A stretch of 21,613 bases of DNA. Source: Actinobacteria bacterium UBA2286. GTDB taxonomy: Bacteria; Actinomycetota; Coriobacteriia; Anaerosomatales; Anaerosomataceae. The stretch covers positions 9,804 through 31,416 of the forward strand of contig DDWM01000055.1 of the NCBI GenBank assembly GCA_002345925.1, written 5' to 3'. Positions 21,116 to 21,613 of this stretch are shown here, piece by piece. A program made the translations under genes and the position numbers. The notes under the pieces were generated by a model that made no database searches, was not told the origin of the DNA, and was given only the letters and a program-made list of their open reading frames with translations. Positions within the stretch are counted from its first letter, which is position 1. Each line of letters opens with the position of its first letter.

Positions 21116-21613
21116 CTACTCCCCGTCGCCGATTCCCCAGTTCTCGATCACGTAGTCTAGGTCCTTGTCGCCGCGACCACTCAGGTTCACGAGGATCGTG
21201 CCGCGCTCCATCTCGCGCGCAAGCTTGAGCGCGTAGGCCACCGCATGCGCACTCTCGATGGCCGGGATGATGCCTTCCTGGCGTGACAGCTTGAAGAACG
21301 CGTCCTTGCAGTCCATGTCCGATGCGGTCACATACTGCACGCGACCGGTGTCTTTGAGGTAGCAGTGCTCGGGGCCAACCCCCGGGTAGTCCAGGCCACT
21401 GGCACACGAGTAGACCGGCGACGGCGAGCCGTCCGGCTCCTGCAACAGGTAGCACTTGAAGCCGTGGATGATGCCTTCCATGCCGTACGTCATCGAGGCG
21501 GCGTGCTCGCCGTGACCCATACCACGGCCGAGAGGCTCGACGCCCACGAGCTTGCACGGGTCATCCAGGAACGCCCGGAAGATTCCGATGGCGTTGGAAC
21601 CGCCGCCCACGCA
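21116..21613 (-). CDS. trpB: Tryptophan synthase beta chain, C-terminal part (cut by window edge)
   Basis: Beta subunit of tryptophan synthase, a PLP enzyme that joins indole and serine. Only the last 165 residues are visible. They begin at the phosphate-binding loop CVGGGSNAIGIF and include GVEPLGRG, YSCASGLDYPGVGPEH, SRQEGIIPAIESAHAVAYA and the C-terminal LSGRGDKDLDYV. The rest of the gene lies beyond 21613. No trpA follows it on this strand; the next gene is an acetyltransferase. The identity is secure from the motifs. Confidence 0.95.
   Translation of the reverse strand, partial: CVGGGSNAIGIFRAFLDDPCKLVGVEPLGRGMGHGEHAASMTYGMEGIIHGFKCYLLQEPDGSPSPVYSCASGLDYPGVGPEHCYLKDTGRVQYVTASDMDCKDAFFKLSRQEGIIPAIESAHAVAYALKLAREMERGTILVNLSGRGDKDLDYVIENWGIGDGE

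Noticed and set aside
1..21613. tRNA, rRNA, CRISPR array, insertion sequence, integrase or toxin-antitoxin locus
   Set aside because: No cloverleaf, repeat-spacer array, transposase or integrase motif was found on reading both strands. The 63-aa helical protein has no toxin partner beside it.

Overview
The window is gene-dense, high-GC bacterial chromosome with most genes on the minus strand. The organism looks like an actinobacterium. It has a DUF2510 protein (a domain common in that phylum), very GC-rich codon use, GTG and TTG starts and short Shine-Dalgarno sites. An archaeal-type PEP carboxylase and an apparent selenoprotein suggest an anaerobic or facultative lineage, perhaps a deep-branching Coriobacteriia relative; that placement is a guess. 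No tRNA, rRNA, CRISPR array, insertion sequence or phage gene was found.

Layout. 1-3300: the N-terminal part of a DEAD-box RNA helicase, a YrbG-type Na+/Ca2+ exchanger, a cold-shock protein with a strong terminator, and PabB. The helicase and the cold-shock gene each appear to have an extended -10 promoter and a leader of about 107 nt containing a hairpin. 3400-4900: the most interesting part. A CcdA-type membrane electron carrier lies directly behind a thioredoxin-fold lipoprotein whose first active-site cysteine codon is an in-frame TGA, giving a U-R-T-C motif. The TGA is followed at the right distance by a strong stem-loop that fits a bacterial SECIS element. I read this as one 194-residue selenoprotein rather than two fragments. 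A monofunctional catalase is divergently transcribed from it across a region with an 11-bp inverted repeat. 6400-9500: a small membrane protein, archaeal-type PEP carboxylase, and several small proteins of unknown role.

9450-13500: minus-strand runs of mostly uncharacterised genes (a polytopic membrane protein translationally coupled to a DUF1801 protein, a GyrI-like protein, a four-helix membrane protein, a uracil-DNA-glycosylase-fold protein). 13480-16500: GNAT acetyltransferase, small membrane protein, AzlC/AzlD amino-acid exporter, signal peptidase I, DUF2510 protein. 16651-18441: a plus-strand ABC-F ATPase. 18451-20000: a three-gene minus-strand unit with an rRNA-methyltransferase-like protein and a helix-hairpin-helix mini-protein. 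20166-21613: a YciI-like protein overlapping tail-to-tail with a RimJ-like acetyltransferase, then the C-terminal part of tryptophan synthase beta.

Taken together this is core-genome housekeeping, with a redox and oxidative-stress segment (selenocysteine thioredoxin lipoprotein, CcdA, catalase) as its distinctive part. Every intergenic stretch is shorter than 300 bases.
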